Below, piece by piece: positions 21,611 to 33,540 of a stretch of DNA of 64,000 nt. The position numbers were made by a program, and so were the translations under genes. The notes under the pieces were generated by a model, which was given only the letters and a program-made list of their open reading frames with translations, had not been told where the DNA came from and ran no database searches. The stretch is from Pomphorhynchus laevis (Eukaryota; Acanthocephala; Palaeacanthocephala; Echinorhynchida; Pomphorhynchidae): positions 37,056-101,055 of the forward strand of contig WNNJ02002988.1 in the NCBI GenBank assembly GCA_012934845.2, read 5' to 3'. Numbering within the stretch: the first letter of the stretch is position 1; every line of letters starts with the position of its first letter.

Positions 21611-22640
21611 TTATAGAACTTAATATAACCAAGACAAATTTCAATTAAGTTTCAAAAAAGTTATCATTAATGTTCTGCAGCATTTTTAGTCTTCCACACA
21701 ATAATTAATATAACAAGGTTGTCTTGAGAAAAATATTTAAAACATGAGTCCACTTCTCAGGTTCCTAGTGTGATCAAACAAACACATTGACGTATATAGT
21801 CCGATACACCGATGTGATATATTTTGTTCCGGCCACTTCTAAAAATGTCCTTTATAATTTCCGTAACAATTCTGCAATGCATCTAAGTATTGAATTTAGA
21901 GTGGATTTTATAGGATAAGGATATTAATACTCTTTATCCGAAAATATTTTCTAGCACGACCTACTTTGATTTCCATATGGAAAATAATATTTCCATATAT
22001 AAAAACAATTTCCGTTATTTTTATTTAAACATTTTTATTCAATATTTTCAGTATTTGTGGTCTAACCACTTTGATCTATAGACCAAATGAAGGATTGCTT
22101 AATTTCAAAATTACATAAGAAAAGGAAAACTAAGTTTCTTAAATGTAATATTTTTCTTGATGTTTGCATCAACTGGCAAACAATTTCATACCCCACAAAC
22201 GAAAATTCACAGTTGTATCTAACATGCGAATAAGGTTCATTCTATGCATACAAAATATAGTGTAGTTTGAAAAGAAACCCTAATATTTTCAGTGCTTTTA
22301 ATGAGCGAGGAAGACATTTAAGTGCACTTGCCGAAGCTCTTACTAAATATTACAAGAACCTGGCAAAATATATAGCCCATAGAGAGGGAGCTTTTTGAAA
22401 TTATACATATCAAGCAATTCGATACTTTAAAGCACACAGGTACAAATGAAAATAGTGTAATTAGTGCAATACTACACAACAATCTGGCCTTAAAATCATA
22501 CGAAAGGAACAATTGATCATGCGAAATACAATCAATCACTAGTAAAACGTCGCAAATGTTTTATTCAAATCAAAGAATAAGATAATAAGCTCATACAAAA
22601 TAAAAGGAACTTTTTTAAATAGTTGATAATGATCCATTAT
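21611..22640. other. AT-rich spacer, nothing recognised
   Basis: I saw no motif-bearing frame and no repeat shared with the rest of the window. Short open frames here look random. Confidence 0.55.
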
Positions 22641-22790
22641 TGATAAATAATTATTGGAGAAGGATCAAAAAAGAAGAAATGTTTTATTGATATTTCGCTA
22701 ACTTCTGATAGTATATTCAGAAAATTATAATGTTTTTTAATGTACATGCTTCTATAAAAAATAGTTTTAAAAAAGACCATAGTTTAAATT
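22640..22790 (-). repeat. PLE-terminus-like repeat (family K)
   Basis: The minus strand matches 32090-32200 on the plus strand over about 130 bp: AGCATGTACATT, TTTTCTGAA, CAGAAGTTAGCGAAATATCA, CTCCAATAATTATT. The hammerhead-like stem II is partly decayed in this copy. Confidence 0.6.
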
Positions 22791-22799
22791 TAGTTCACA

Positions 22800-25700
22800 A
22801 TATTGACTATAATAATACTGTTGTTTTATCAAAAGAAACCACAACTGAGACAATTTCACTAGTTCCGTCGTAATAACATTCTCGTCTTCGTCTCTTTCCT
22901 ATGCCCATCCTGCTGTTGTTTCTCCTGTCAACGCATCGATGCCATTCACAGTCGATTTCATCAAGAAAGCATTGTCATAATCATACAACATTCCTTGTTC
23001 GTCTGTATCGTGAACTTCACCTTCTGTCTGGGCAGCGGACGCGGTAATGATCGCCTCCAGCATACACGCCGCATTGTCCCTTTAAACAGCAGCGCTTAGA
23101 CCCTGTATGAGGAATGAACATGCGCGCTGGTCTGCAGTGACCCGACCTAGCCTATTTCCCAAATCTTGGAAGAACTTAGTGGCCGAAAGAACCAAATACT
23201 CCAAATGTCTCGATAGCTAACGGCACAAATGAGTATTGAGTATGGTCAATACAGTCATACTTGTGCGCTTTCAATTCATCTACTTCCGTTGAGACACATC
23301 ATGTGCCATCGATGGCACAAGTAAGGTGACTCTTTGCCAGCGTGTTTGGACATGTAAAGTACCATACCAAGAGCTTTCCGTTCTCCCATGGTATTAGAGA
23401 TCCACCATCGGGTGGTTTGCTGTCAATTCGGCTGAGACCATTTGGCTCTAGTCGACAGGGGACGTCGGCGGCTGTAAGTGCGATCTTGATTAGGTTATTA
23501 ACCTAAGCATGGCGGGTGCAGCGACTTCATGTTCTAGGGCAATCCAATCCATGTCTTACGAAACAGTCGATTCGTGATCCACAACCGCATACCTGGGTTG
23601 TACAGATGGGTACGCCCAAACGCAAAGTAACAACAATTGCCATGCTACTGTCATCCAGTCGAGTTCCAAACGCGCTTATCGGTATTGCCTGTAGAGATGC
23701 TTTTGAAAATGGAGACAAAACTGCTTTTAGTCGTGCTATGCTTACCTCATCCGTTGCGCTCCAAACCAGGCTTTCGTGACGTATATTTTGCAATGGTTGA
23801 GTCCACTGTCTTTGTAGGTGTGTTTCCAGTGGAATATCAGTCCCGCATATGCTTTGCCACTCCAGCAATCCCTGTACATAAGCCACGTCGTCATCTGCTA
23901 TAAAACCAGGCTGGACGTTTTGTAGGATTATACCCGTTAGATTCTGAGATCCGCTTACCGATGCCAAAAATGCTGGCCCGGTAATATTTTTCTTGATGGG
24001 ATTCCCAGTCCTTACATTTTAACCGGTAATGTAGCCTGATTTTACGCGCTGTTGTTCAGCGAGATATCAATAGTGTTTTTCAGGGCTAACCGTAAGATTC
24101 CGTCGTATCTCTAGATTTCGTTGCTTTGATAGCATGGCGAGCATCGTAATTCGTGGGTTACTTTTGGTAAGTGAAATGCATTCCGTAACAGGAACACTGC
24201 ATCGTGTCTAACCAGCAACTTAAGTCGTGTGATTGTTCGATCTAACTGTATTGTTGCTTTTCTGATACAACGTCTGTTATTTATTAGTCAATTCATAAAA
24301 ATGACGTTTATTTTAAATTTTATTTTTTATTTTTTATTTTTATTTTTATTTTTTAACTTGATTTAAATTATAGAAAATCTAAAAACAATTATTAATTTTA
24401 TTATTTAATTATTAAATTTTGATTCAGCATTATTATGTTTTGTTTATTTTATAATTATATAACAATACGTTAACTCAGTTAGCTGATTTAATTTTTCCAA
24501 ATTCATGTCAACCGATTTATTTCGCCCACTAGAGCTCCAAGCATTTCAGATACGGTTGGGCGGATTAGTTATGCTTCAGGGAGAACATACCCGATCGCTT
24601 TGTACAGCGATAAATCCTCTGTGATAACCTCACATTTGTCTGGATTTATAACCAGGCCGAGAACATAACCTAAATCTGCTATGCTACGAATATTGGAGAT
24701 CAGTTCGGTGCTATTATCCCCCAATCGTACAGTCGTCAATGTACCACACAGAAATGGGGGAAATCGTCGATTTGACCACCTCATGTATAGCAGCATAAAA
24801 TATCAAAGGCCCAAGCGGATCGCCTTGCTGTACTCCTGCTCTGAAGGCACCACAAACTCTGCGAAGTAAAGATTGCTCAGTTTTGCGTAGCATGTTCTTA
24901 TCAATGGCAGAATTACAGGAAAGCATCTGGAAATTACCTCAACAATTGCGTCCCGGCTTACCCAGTTAAAAGCGTTCTGAAAATTGATCTTCACAAGAGC
25001 GGATCCGGTGTCAGATCGTTGCGCAAAAAATTACGCGTTGCATGGACGATGGCTTCCGCTCCTCTTTTTACACCGACTCCAAATTGGCGAGGAATAAGAA
25101 TTCTAACACCATATCAAACACTCGGCGATTTGCAACCTTGGCGATTATTCGGCGCAACGTATTCCCCATAACAATTGGTAGAATCCCCCTGTTTGGCTTC
25201 CTAAGGGCTAAAAGCTTTGCTCTGCAAAAGTCCGAGGATACTGAGAATGATACCTGTCCAGCCAGGGCTAAGTTTACAAAATCGGTCAGCGCATCGATGA
25301 GTCAACTTCCGTTTATTCTTGCGGATGGTCCAGTTAAGCCTAGTAAGTGCAGTGCGCTCAACTCATCTATGCCTGAAGACGAAGCTCTATGTAATCATGC
25401 AAAGCTGACACGATGAGGAGTCGGGTAACCGGAGGTAAATCGATCCCAACACCATATGACTGCGTTACGTTTCACTGTTTGGATGCTTCGCACGCATAAT
25501 GTTATAGCTGTTCGTCGGGAGTGGCAATGTTATTAGCAGAGCTAATCAAGCGAATTGCCTCAGTCACGACCCCATCGTTGATCTTTTCGGACACTCGTCG
25601 ACAGAGAGACGGTGTTCTCGCTCATCGGTTTTAGCGCCGTCAGCTTCTTTGCGTTTCGGTATATGGAGAGCCACAGGTTTAGTTAGTATAGATGCTCGGT

Positions 25701-25960
25701 TAAATGTATTAAACCGTTCACGTATGTGGCCGCTCAACGCTTTTGTAACGTGTCCATCGGTTTGCTTGGGTGGAAGTGCAAGCGCGTATTTTGGAAAACA
25801 TAGAAGTTCAGTCCATACCCATTGTTCTGATGGCGTATTCACTACCGAGGTAAGCAATGACGCCAATTTTCCAGCTACGGCTCCTCTGAGCCCCATGGGA
25901 TTCTTCGTACTGTACGTGCTTCCGCACTAATACATCGATTTAAACTGCTTTTACACAGAT
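22800..25960 (-). pseudogene. RT protein with CCHC finger and nuclease-like tail (R2-like type), split by an insertion
   Basis: Read on the minus strand. 25564-25896 gives ELLCFPKYALALPP and an N-terminal helical part. 24803-24994 gives MKINFQNAFNWVSRDAIVEV (RT motif A region). 24714-24926 gives AGVQQGDPLGPLIF and SVWYIDDCTIGG (motifs B and C, YIDD). 24569-24796 gives LVINPDKCEVI. An AT-rich insert at 24240-24505 follows. The frame resumes with LLVRHDAVFLLRNAFHLPKV, QRQWTQPLQNI, FGTRLDDSS, LRLGVPICTTQ and CGCGSRIDCFVRHGLDC. Near 23400 it reads DSKPPDGGSLIPW, then LVW. A CCHC-type finger followed by PD...D is the hallmark of the restriction-like endonuclease of R2-group LINEs. The group assignment is my inference. 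Several frame breaks are present. Confidence 0.65.
24240..24505 (+). mobile_element. AT-rich 260-bp insertion (family E), inside the R2-like RT
   Basis: The sequence from TACAACGTCTGTTATTTATTAG to AACTCAGTTAGCTGATTTAA is the reverse complement of 26765-27005 and of about 60885-61090. It interrupts the RT frame between the YIDD palm and the downstream domains. Its counterparts at 26.8 and 60.9 kb continue into a PLE-like block, so this copy is probably a 5'-truncated insertion of that element, here pointing along the plus strand. Confidence 0.6.
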
Positions 25961-26764
25961 ATCATTTGTAGTTGTGTCTTCATCTTGTTGAAGATGGGAG
26001 ATATCAACGCTGTTGTGGATAAACCGATTCGAAGGTGTGACAATAGCTACCGGTGGCATACCCGAACCACGACATCCCGTGACACGGCATGTTTACGATA
26101 AAGTCCACATGATATTGCGACGAAACCTCGCTTGCAGACTGAACATCATACATTTATAGTTGACAGTTCTCTGTTTTGTACGTTTTGATAATTCTGGTTG
26201 AATGCTTTCATAAAGCTTTGGCTATTGATGTTAGGATGATCTGCTGGATGTTGTGTAAAAATATCCCGTAAATCTTCGGCCTTATTCGTTGTTCGTTGTT
26301 CGTTGGCCTTATTCGTTATTCGTTGTAATATCAAAGTTGTATGTTATGAGCTCAGAAATGTGTTTATATTGTGTATTAAATCTTGTATGTTATTTTATCT
26401 ATCAAACTTTTTAAGTTTGATAATGCGTTTATGATGAAAATATTATAAATATTATTTTTGTTTTCTTTCTAAACTATTTTGAATCATTCTTTTTTATTGC
26501 ATTTTGTGTACCTTTAAAAGTTTCCGAAATATTTCTAGACATGTATTCTATGTATTACATCGTACATGATGAACGTATCACATTACGTTCATCGATTTTG
26601 AGAGGTCACAGCAAAACTGTCTATAAAGCAAAACACGGTAGTTATCCAAAATGCTGGGAGCTGTCGCACAAGTACTTAATACGTGGAATTCTCTGCCCGA
26701 GGAAATTGCTGTCGCCCGGAGTCTACATTTTTTTTAAATACTAAAGACATGGATGATCGAAAAG

Positions 26765-27490
26765 ACAAGTTAAATCAGCTAACTGAGTCTACGTATTGTC
26801 ATATAATTATAAAATAAACAAAACATAATAATGCTAAATCAAAATTTTATAATTAAATAATAAAATTAATAATTGTTTTTAGATTTTCTATAATTTAAAT
26901 CAAGTTAAAAAATAAAAATAAAAATAAAAAATAAAAAATAAAATTTAAAATAAACGTCATTTTTATGAATTGACTAATAAATAACAGACGTTGTATCAGA
27001 ATAAGAATTAGAGGTCATCAGGAGGAACTGCTATGCTATCAGGTTTCGGCCCCTAACTCCTCTACCCAACATAGCAGCGGGGCCAAATACATGCTAATGA
27101 TGTATTTCCTCTGAAATAACTATCTAGTATCTTATTCTAATGCAAAGTATATTATTTATTATCCATCCATAAAAATTTGCCACTTAAGAGTTTAAATTTA
27201 TTCTTTATATTATTGTGTTGATTTATATATTTTACTATTTTCTGCTTGATGTTATTTTTATAGTAACCTAGTTTAAAATATGTATCTATTAAATTATTTA
27301 AATGATTTTGAAGAAAGCCAATATCATTACATATTGTTGCAATTCTTAAAATTTCATTATTTAATGTATTATATTTTATATTATATGGTATGCAGAAACG
27401 ATTTATGGACATATTTGCAATGATTTGTTTTTTTTTTACTTGATTTCCTTTTCTTTGCTTATTTTTCTTTTTTTCCAAATTGTGATCAGG
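26765..27490 (-). pseudogene. PLE remnant: post-RT coding part and AT-rich 3' end
   Basis: The minus-strand frame 27152-27493 contains NTLNNEILRIATICNDIGFL, LNNLIDTYFKLGYYK and NNIKQKIVKYIN. It fits the stretch after the RT domain of PLEs, where the pattern is NE, then RI..ICS, then RGY...I...I. Downstream come a GGCCCC/GGGGCC and CTGCTATG/CATAGCAG hairpin region (27030-27090) and the family E AT-rich block (26765-27005). No GIY-YIG part could be read. Related copies lie at 60885-61190 (same orientation) and 24240-24505 (E part only). Confidence 0.45.
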
Positions 27491-27544
27491 CAAAATAGCT
27501 TTATGGCTAAGCCTTGTAGGAATAATAATAAATACGTTCGTACG

Positions 27545-27691
27545 TAGGATTCCCCATTGAAGTTACTAGGATAAATTGTCGACAAGGAAGAAGAGGACAT
27601 TCTCTTTGTCAAGATATGTTGTACCGTGGGAAATTATCTAAAAAATTTCGACTTCCCCACCGAGCGTGTAACTTATGGAATAATTTACCTC
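27545..27691 (+). pseudogene. LINE ORF2 C-terminus, left piece (interrupted by the gypsy element)
   Basis: The plus strand reads RQGRRGHSLCQDMLYRGK and then FRLPHRACNLWNNLP. RGHS followed by a basic segment and WNNLP is the C-terminal signature of CR1/Jockey-type LINE ORF2. The frame stops at the left LTR of the gypsy element and resumes at 31573. Confidence 0.75.
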
Positions 27692-27799
27692 TGAAGAGAT
27701 CGAACACTAGAGGTTTTATTCGAATTAATCTACAAAATGTAAATATTATAATATGTAAATAGTTTAACAAATGGTTCAACTAAAGGAATGATTATGACA
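27692..27799 (-). repeat. gypsy 3' LTR (108 bp)
   Basis: It is the partner of 31465-31572, has TG...CA ends on the minus strand, and is preceded in element sense by the purine-rich tract at 27800-27812. At 108 bp it is unusually short for an LTR. Confidence 0.9.
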
Positions 27800-27880
27800 T
27801 TCTTCCTCCGTCAAGTATTCATTGAGGTATATAGGAGGTTTTCTCGCTCGAGTTCCTCGTCGCAAGATATATGTGCTTTC

Positions 27881-30560
27881 CTATTGAACGGGAATGCTCT
27901 CTACTTGAACATAGCTAGTTTCCTGTTCTTGCATCGTATCGGTATCATGCTGATTCGGTTTCCTCGGACTGTTTTTGTCGGGACTTTGCTGTGACAGGTC
28001 CTGAATTTCTCGATGTTGCTCAGGTATGAAGTTGTTTGCAGGGTCATGTTCATTCGTTAGGTACCTTGCCAATCGTCTCTTTGACACGTTCACTTCTTCT
28101 CCACTTAGTTTCCGAACTGTAGCATAGTGTCCATTTGATTGAACGATTTCGACTTGTGAGAATGCCGGGTACGATTTGGCGCTTAGGTTTTGTCGAAGAA
28201 GAACATTTTCACCGTTGACCAACCAGACGGGGACGTTGTAACAGTTTTTTGAATTTCGCTTGAATGAGAACAGGCGTTGGTGAGGTGTCTTACCAGTCGA
28301 TGTGCATAACAAGGAACGCAAAGACGACAGGACTCGTGGCAATACGAGTTCCCATTCACTCGTTGGTTTCTTGATTGTTTTAAGAGCGAGTAGAATAGTC
28401 TTCCACACAATTCCGACAAAGCGCTCAGCTTGGCCGTTGCCGCGAGGGTTATAGCTAGAACTTCTAGTGCAGCTTATTCCTCGAGCGTTTAAGTACGTTC
28501 TGAACTTATTTGATTGGAAACATGACGCTTGATCACTGTGCACACTAGCTGGGTACCCGAAAACACCGAATATTTGATTGAGGGAAGTGATTACAGATGC
28601 CGAAGATGTATCTCTACATGGAATTCCAAAGGGGAAACGTGAATATTCATCGACCACACAAAGGATGTATTTGTTATATGTAGTGGACGCCAAGGGTCCC
28701 TTAAAGTCGATGCTTAGTCGCTCGAACGGTTGCGTTGCCTTGATGACATGCGCTGTTTCCGGTTTGTCATATTGTGGTTTCAACTCAGCGCATATTCTAC
28801 AAGATGATACTATGTCGGTTACGTCTTTTTTGTCGTAGAGGAGTTTGTGAGCACGTACGTAATGAAACAGTCGTGTAATTCCCGGATGACACAGTGACTC
28901 ATGTAGGCATTTGAGGTCATTTGTCGTTTTGCAAGAAGAACAAGTTATCCTTGACATGGCGTCTGCAGCTTGATTGTTTTTGCCCGGTCGATATTCAATT
29001 TCGAAATTGCACGGCGCTAATTCGATTCGCCATCGAGCAATCTTGTCGCTTTTAATACGATTCAACTGTTTTTGGTCGAACATGAACGACACAGATCGTT
29101 GGTCGGTAATCACCACGAAATGTCGTCCCAACAGAAATGTTTCCAGTGTTTTAAGGCTTTTACAATAGCAAAGGCCTCCTTCTCTACACTTGATTGTCGT
29201 AGTGCCGTTTTGGGCAGGGATCTGGAAAAAATGCGATTGGTTGATTGACTTGACTGAGCACAGCACAGATTGATGAGTAAGATGAATCAGTTTTAACGAT
29301 AATGGAAGAGTAGGATCGTAAGCACAGATGAATGATTTTGAAATTTCCATCTTGATTTCCTCAATCTGTTTGACGACGGTACGTTCAAGGGGTAAGCATT
29401 TCGATTAAACTAATGGACGTATCTTTGTCGAGAAAAAATGAATCCATCTAGAATAGTATGCGAGCATTCCAAGCAGTCTTTTCAGTGATGCTTGATCGTT
29501 AGGAGTTGGGTAGGAAATAAGAGGCTTGATTCTCTGGATGTCAGGCTTAATACATCCATGTTGTATATTGTAGCCAAGGAAGTTTAGTTGCGTTTTGCTC
29601 AGACGAGACTTTTCGGAGGCGAATTTGATATTCAGTCGGTTGGCAACACTCATTAGGCGACTTAGTCTGTTGTCGTGTTCCTTGACGTCTTTACCGCATA
29701 CGATTATGTCGTCCATATACGCAAAAACTCCTTCGAGTTTATTATCGTCAATCAATTTGTTTATTAAACGCTGAAAAACGGAAACGGCGTTTGTGAGTCC
29801 GAATGGAATTCGTTGAAACTCATACAGACGACCTGAGGCTTCGAATGCCGTATATTGCCTATCTTCCTCGAGCAAATGGATTTCATAGTACGCACTAGTT
29901 AGATCGAGTGTGGAAAATACAACATGTGTTGCTATTTTTGAGATTAGACTATCGATGTTAGGCAAAGGGTACGCGTCCAGTGTCGTATAGCGATTAATGG
30001 TCTGGGAATAGTCGACAACCATTCTTCGTTTGCCATTTCGATTTGTAACGACGAGAACTTGCGGGCGCCAGGGTGATCTACTTTCGCAGATGGCGCCGGA
30101 CTTTAGCAGTTTTGTAATTTTGTTTCGTGTAAATTCGGTGTTTGGTTGTGCTTGTCTTCTCGATTTTGTGACGACAGGAATAAGGTCTTTGGGTAGGTTT
30201 GGAAATAGTGTTAGTGGTTGAATGTTAATATCAGGTGCAGGTGTTACACTTGCAAGTGTAAATCCAGGCAGATTTCCTCCAAAAGGAAATGTAATCGATT
30301 CATGTCTTCTCATAAATTCTCTACCCAGTATAGCTTCGGAGCATAAAGACGATAGTATCGAAAAGCGGCAGTGCAGATAGGTCTTATTTTCCAGTTATAT
30401 ATCTACTGTACACTGCTTTGTAATCGTGACCTGGGAAGACGATAAAGCCATATAGACAGTTTGCGACAAGGTGACAATTGTAGTTTTAATGTTCGTGCAA
30501 TTTTTGAATCTATGAAGTTGTCTGAGCTTCCGGTATCGAGTAGACAATTAATTCGTTGGT
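27881..30560 (-). pseudogene. gypsy pol region (fossil)
   Basis: Element sense runs right to left. The protease active-site motif LLDTGSSDNF lies near 30540. RT (29405-30313) has YPLPNIDSLI, FSTLDLTSAYYEI, FGLTNAVSVFQ and VFAYMDDIIV. RNase H and the connection lie at the start of 27881-29350, with FEIEYRPGKNNQAADAMSRI. Integrase follows, with an HHCC finger (HESLCHPGITRLFH ... CRICAELK) and a DDE core (LSIDFKGPL, then SVHSDQASCF, then NPRGNGQAERF). The C-terminal tail ends near 27881. Treated as a dead copy; the breaks are not detailed. Confidence 0.85.
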
Positions 30561-31552
30561 CATTGATAGTGATATGCGTAGTTGAAGTTCATTCTTCGGA
30601 ATTTGATTGTGACAAGAGACAACGCTGAAGCCGTCGATGCAGAATATTTTCCTTTAGATTTGCATACCTTTGCGAAGTGACCCAGTTTCGAACAATTGTT
30701 GCACGTGACAGTACGGGCAGGACATTTAGTACGAGGATGGCAACGGTTACCACAAAAATAGCACAACTTGATGTCTTTGTTACGCAATGCTGCGTTGATC
30801 GATTGCTCGTCCAGAGCGTCGGAAACATTTGTCTCATTTTTGTTGCCTCCAGAAATAGTTGCCAGCATTGTTGTCTCATCGTTTGAATTGAAGATTGCCG
30901 CTTGCTGTTAGGCAGCATCTAGAGATGTAGCCATCATAACGATTTCATCGAAATTTGTTTTTTTGATTCTAATATTCTCTCACGAATATAGGAATTGAGA
31001 AGTCCCTGGACAAGGGCGTCGATTATATGGCTTCGACGATTGGTGTCAGCGTCGATGTTTTCAAAATTACACTTGTCGGCCAAATCCTCGAGTTTTCTAA
31101 CGAACTGCGGAATAGTCAGAGTTTTGTCTTGTCGACACGTGTGCAATTGAAATCGAGTGAAAACTGTATTTAATGGTTTGTGGAACTTTTCGTCAAGGAT
31201 GGCAAGTGCCGAGTCGAACGATTGAGAATCTTTGATTAATTTGTACATTCGCGACGACAGTTTCGAATGTACAAATTATGGCGTCGACATTCATCAACAC
31301 AAACTTCTTTTGTTCGTCCGTTACCGTGCCCTGCAATGAGACGAAGTCCAGCAGCTTCTGACGCCAGTGATTCCATTCGTCCTGGGCATCGGGTGCATCC
31401 GGGTCGAGGTTGAATTGCTGCAGAATTATAAGTTTGTCCATCGATACAATCAATTCAAATAAATTGAAGAGATCGAACACTAGAGGTTTTATTCGAATGA
31501 ATCTACAATATGTAAATATTATAATATGTAAATAGTTTAACAAATAGTTCAA
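30560..31552 (-). pseudogene. gypsy gag region (fossil)
   Basis: The capsid-like part begins near 31441 with MDKLIILQQFNLDPDAPDAQ, only about 23 bases inside the 5' LTR, so the leader is very short and I see no obvious tRNA primer site. The part around 30934-31248 (QLHTCRQDKTLTIPQFVRKL) fits the retrotransposon gag fold. The end (30560-30868) carries two knuckles, CYFCGNRCHPRTKC and CNNCSKLGHFAKVC. Fossil copy. Confidence 0.8.
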
Positions 31553-31572
31553 CTAAAAGAATGATTACGACA
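31465..31572 (-). repeat. gypsy 5' LTR (108 bp)
   Basis: It matches 27692-27799 at 103 of 108 positions. The host LINE frame resumes immediately to its right. Confidence 0.9.
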
Positions 31573-31745
31573 ATCTCCTTCCGTTGTGAATGCTGCAAGC
31601 TTTCTGGTTTTTCGAAAAATGCTGAAGAATTGGTTAATGAAGCCGGATGTGGTACATCGAATAGAGGCGTTCTATAAATGACCTTTCTCTTTTCTCTTTA
31701 TTATTGTCGTGATCGAGCAAAACAGCCTTGTGGCTAATGCTCTGT
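31573..31745 (+). pseudogene. LINE ORF2 C-terminus, right piece and 3' UTR
   Basis: The plus strand reads VVNAASFLVFRKMLKNWLMK and ends FYK before a stop near 31676. It follows on from the piece ending WNNLP at 27691, the usual SV..F...L..WL ending of CR1/Jockey-type LINEs. A short 3' UTR with GCAAAACAGCCTTGTGGCTA follows. Confidence 0.7.
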
Positions 31746-33080
31746 GTTTTTTAATACATCGATTTTTTTAATAAAAAAATTAGTATACAACAGCCACAAT
31801 ATTAGATTCCCTCAAATGGTCCTCAAAAAATATATTACATTGTTATTGTTATGTATCCGTGGATTGCGATCGGTCCATCACCTATCTGACGAGATGATGG
31901 AGTTAACCATTCTATACGGGCGACGATACGCATATGCGTTATGCGACGATACGCATATGCACTAAGATGCTCTGTATGTAGTAATAATAAAATCGTGTTA
32001 AAAATTCAAACAACAAGCAGCTGGTTATCGCTAACAAAAGCAGCACCTGCCCAAAGCAAATGGCGGTGATCGTTTTGAACTTTTTTATATAAGCATGTAC
32101 ATTTTTAAAAAACATTGTAATTTTCTGAAAATGCCAACAGAAGTTAGCGAAATATCAATAAATTTCATCTTTTCTTTGATTCAGCTCCAATAATTATTAA
32201 TAAAAGGAACAATTCTTGCTCGTACAAAATGAAGGAACATTCCAAAATGAAGCGAATTAAAATGCAACTGCTTGCAATCGAGTGAGATGCAAAACATGCA
32301 CAATTATAAATAGCTTCAGTCAATTTTAAATTGTGTGAAAACACTAAAATCTAAGATAGCATGTGCAGCTAATTATTCATCAGCTGGCAATGTATATTTA
32401 GCAAAAAGAGTGAATACGCTAAGTTTGAAGTTGAATTATTGATGGGTCAGTCAAACATTGTATTGAAGAAACTCAATGCGTCACATAAAAAGACTGAATA
32501 CCTACCTATAAGCGTAAAAGGAAAGGCATTTATGGATTGCACAATTAATGTTAGATATTGTGTTATTTGGCTTAAATGAATGAATGAAAATTTCTTTTTT
32601 GAACAAATAAACATCTATCTTTGCTCATATTGTTAAAAGCTGTAGGAAACCAACTATACAACAGTTAAAAACTTATAATATATTTACAAGAACCATAATA
32701 TAAACCAAATTAGTTGATTATTCAGAATTCAAGTAGTTAATAGCTCGATTTAGAAAATTTCGTTTTAAGTGTAACGTGTTCGCAGGTAGACCTCTAAACT
32801 TCATTACATTTTCAATAATACAATCCAGCACAGCCATTCAATATACCGTCAAGTTCATGAATAAAAGGCACATCAGATGCAAACTGAACAAAAATGCGTA
32901 GAAGATAAGTCCCCAATTATGATAGATTTACACCGCATATGCGTTAAGCTGCTGATTGAATAGAAAAGATGAGTTTATAATGTGTTAAACCATATCTATG
33001 AAAATCGGGTAGCCATAACTTAGAATGGTTTGAACAAGAGAGTAATGTAAAGAACGAAGATCAGCGGGTTGGTATTCTAA
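31746..33080. other. AT-rich DNA containing one ribozyme-like repeat
   Basis: Apart from the family K repeat at 32090-32200 and a small tandem duplication of GACGATACGCATATGC near 31922-31960, I found no gene or shared repeat here. Confidence 0.5.
32090..32200 (+). ncRNA. PLE-terminus-like repeat (family K) with hammerhead-like motif
   Basis: 32121-32161 reads TTTT, CTGAAAAT, GCCAAC-AGAA-GTTAGC (stem II, one mismatch), GAAA, the self-complementary ATAT, C, then AATAA pairing with TTTT. Cleavage is predicted after 156. The core is one nucleotide longer than the canonical CUGANGA. Related copies lie at 22640-22790 (-) and 5815-5935 (+). Confidence 0.55.
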
Positions 33081-33089
33081 AAACTTACA

Positions 33090-33540
33090 TCGTCTTAGTA
33101 AAAATATCCTTGGAAGATACTTGCGGATCGTCGCACAATGTGTGGTTCCCACTACAGGTTATCCGGAAATATTATGCTGAGAATTCGGATACTTTGCGAA
33201 ATTATCAAGCCGAGATGGCATTTTTTTAGTTGGAAGTGAATTATGTATGATTTGAACATATTCAACTATAGTTCATTGCAATATGCTTATTTTTGTAGAT
33301 TGTTAACCTCTCTATAAATGGCATTGCTGGCATCTTCAATTTTAGCGAATAGTTATATCGCCTGCATATTTGGCACACTTAGAGTTAGCGCAACTTACTG
33401 AAAAATCGTTACAAACACGCAAAAACGTATTGTAGCTTAAATGCTTTCTTGCGGAAAGCAACTGAAACTCGCTTTGGCTCGGGATATACATCCACATAAT
33501 GTACAGTTTGATATCTGTCAAACAGGTAAGAAACAAAAAA
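33090..33540 (-). pseudogene. LINE reverse transcriptase fragment
   Basis: The minus strand has CNDFSVSCANSKCAKYAGDI (RT motif C with YAGD in place of YADD). A segment like NNLQKxAYCNELxLNMFKSY follows, then SIRILSIIFPDNL, where CR1/Jockey-type RTs read an LG...D.L strand. Stops interrupt the frame. It is an old, truncated CR1/Jockey-group copy. Confidence 0.5.

Larger units (their letters stand above)
27692..31572 (-). mobile_element. Ty3/gypsy LTR retrotransposon fossil
   Basis: A compact 3.9-kb element lies on the minus strand. Parts in element order are: a 108-bp LTR (31465-31572), gag with two CCHC knuckles, a DTGSS protease, RT with YMDD, RNase H, integrase, a purine-rich tract (GGAGGAAGAA) and a 108-bp LTR (27692-27799). 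Domain order RT-RNase H-integrase makes it Ty3/gypsy. No envelope gene is seen. The LTRs begin TG and end CA on the element strand and differ at 5 of 108 positions, so the insertion is not very recent. Flanking ACCTC/ATCTC fits an aged 5-bp target duplication. It is broken, with a handful of interruptions, and is a fossil. Confidence 0.92.

Noticed and set aside
21264-21644. 126-residue minus-strand frame with a perfect 20-residue protein repeat
   Set aside because: The 20-bp DNA unit forces a repeating peptide. No start context, no similarity and no conservation in the related LINE; it is a by-product of the array.
24240-27020. 2.8-kb DNA transposon with 250-bp inverted ends
   Set aside because: The inverted E blocks enclose only part of an RT frame that continues beyond the left block, and a third E copy exists at 60.9 kb; independent insertions explain this better.
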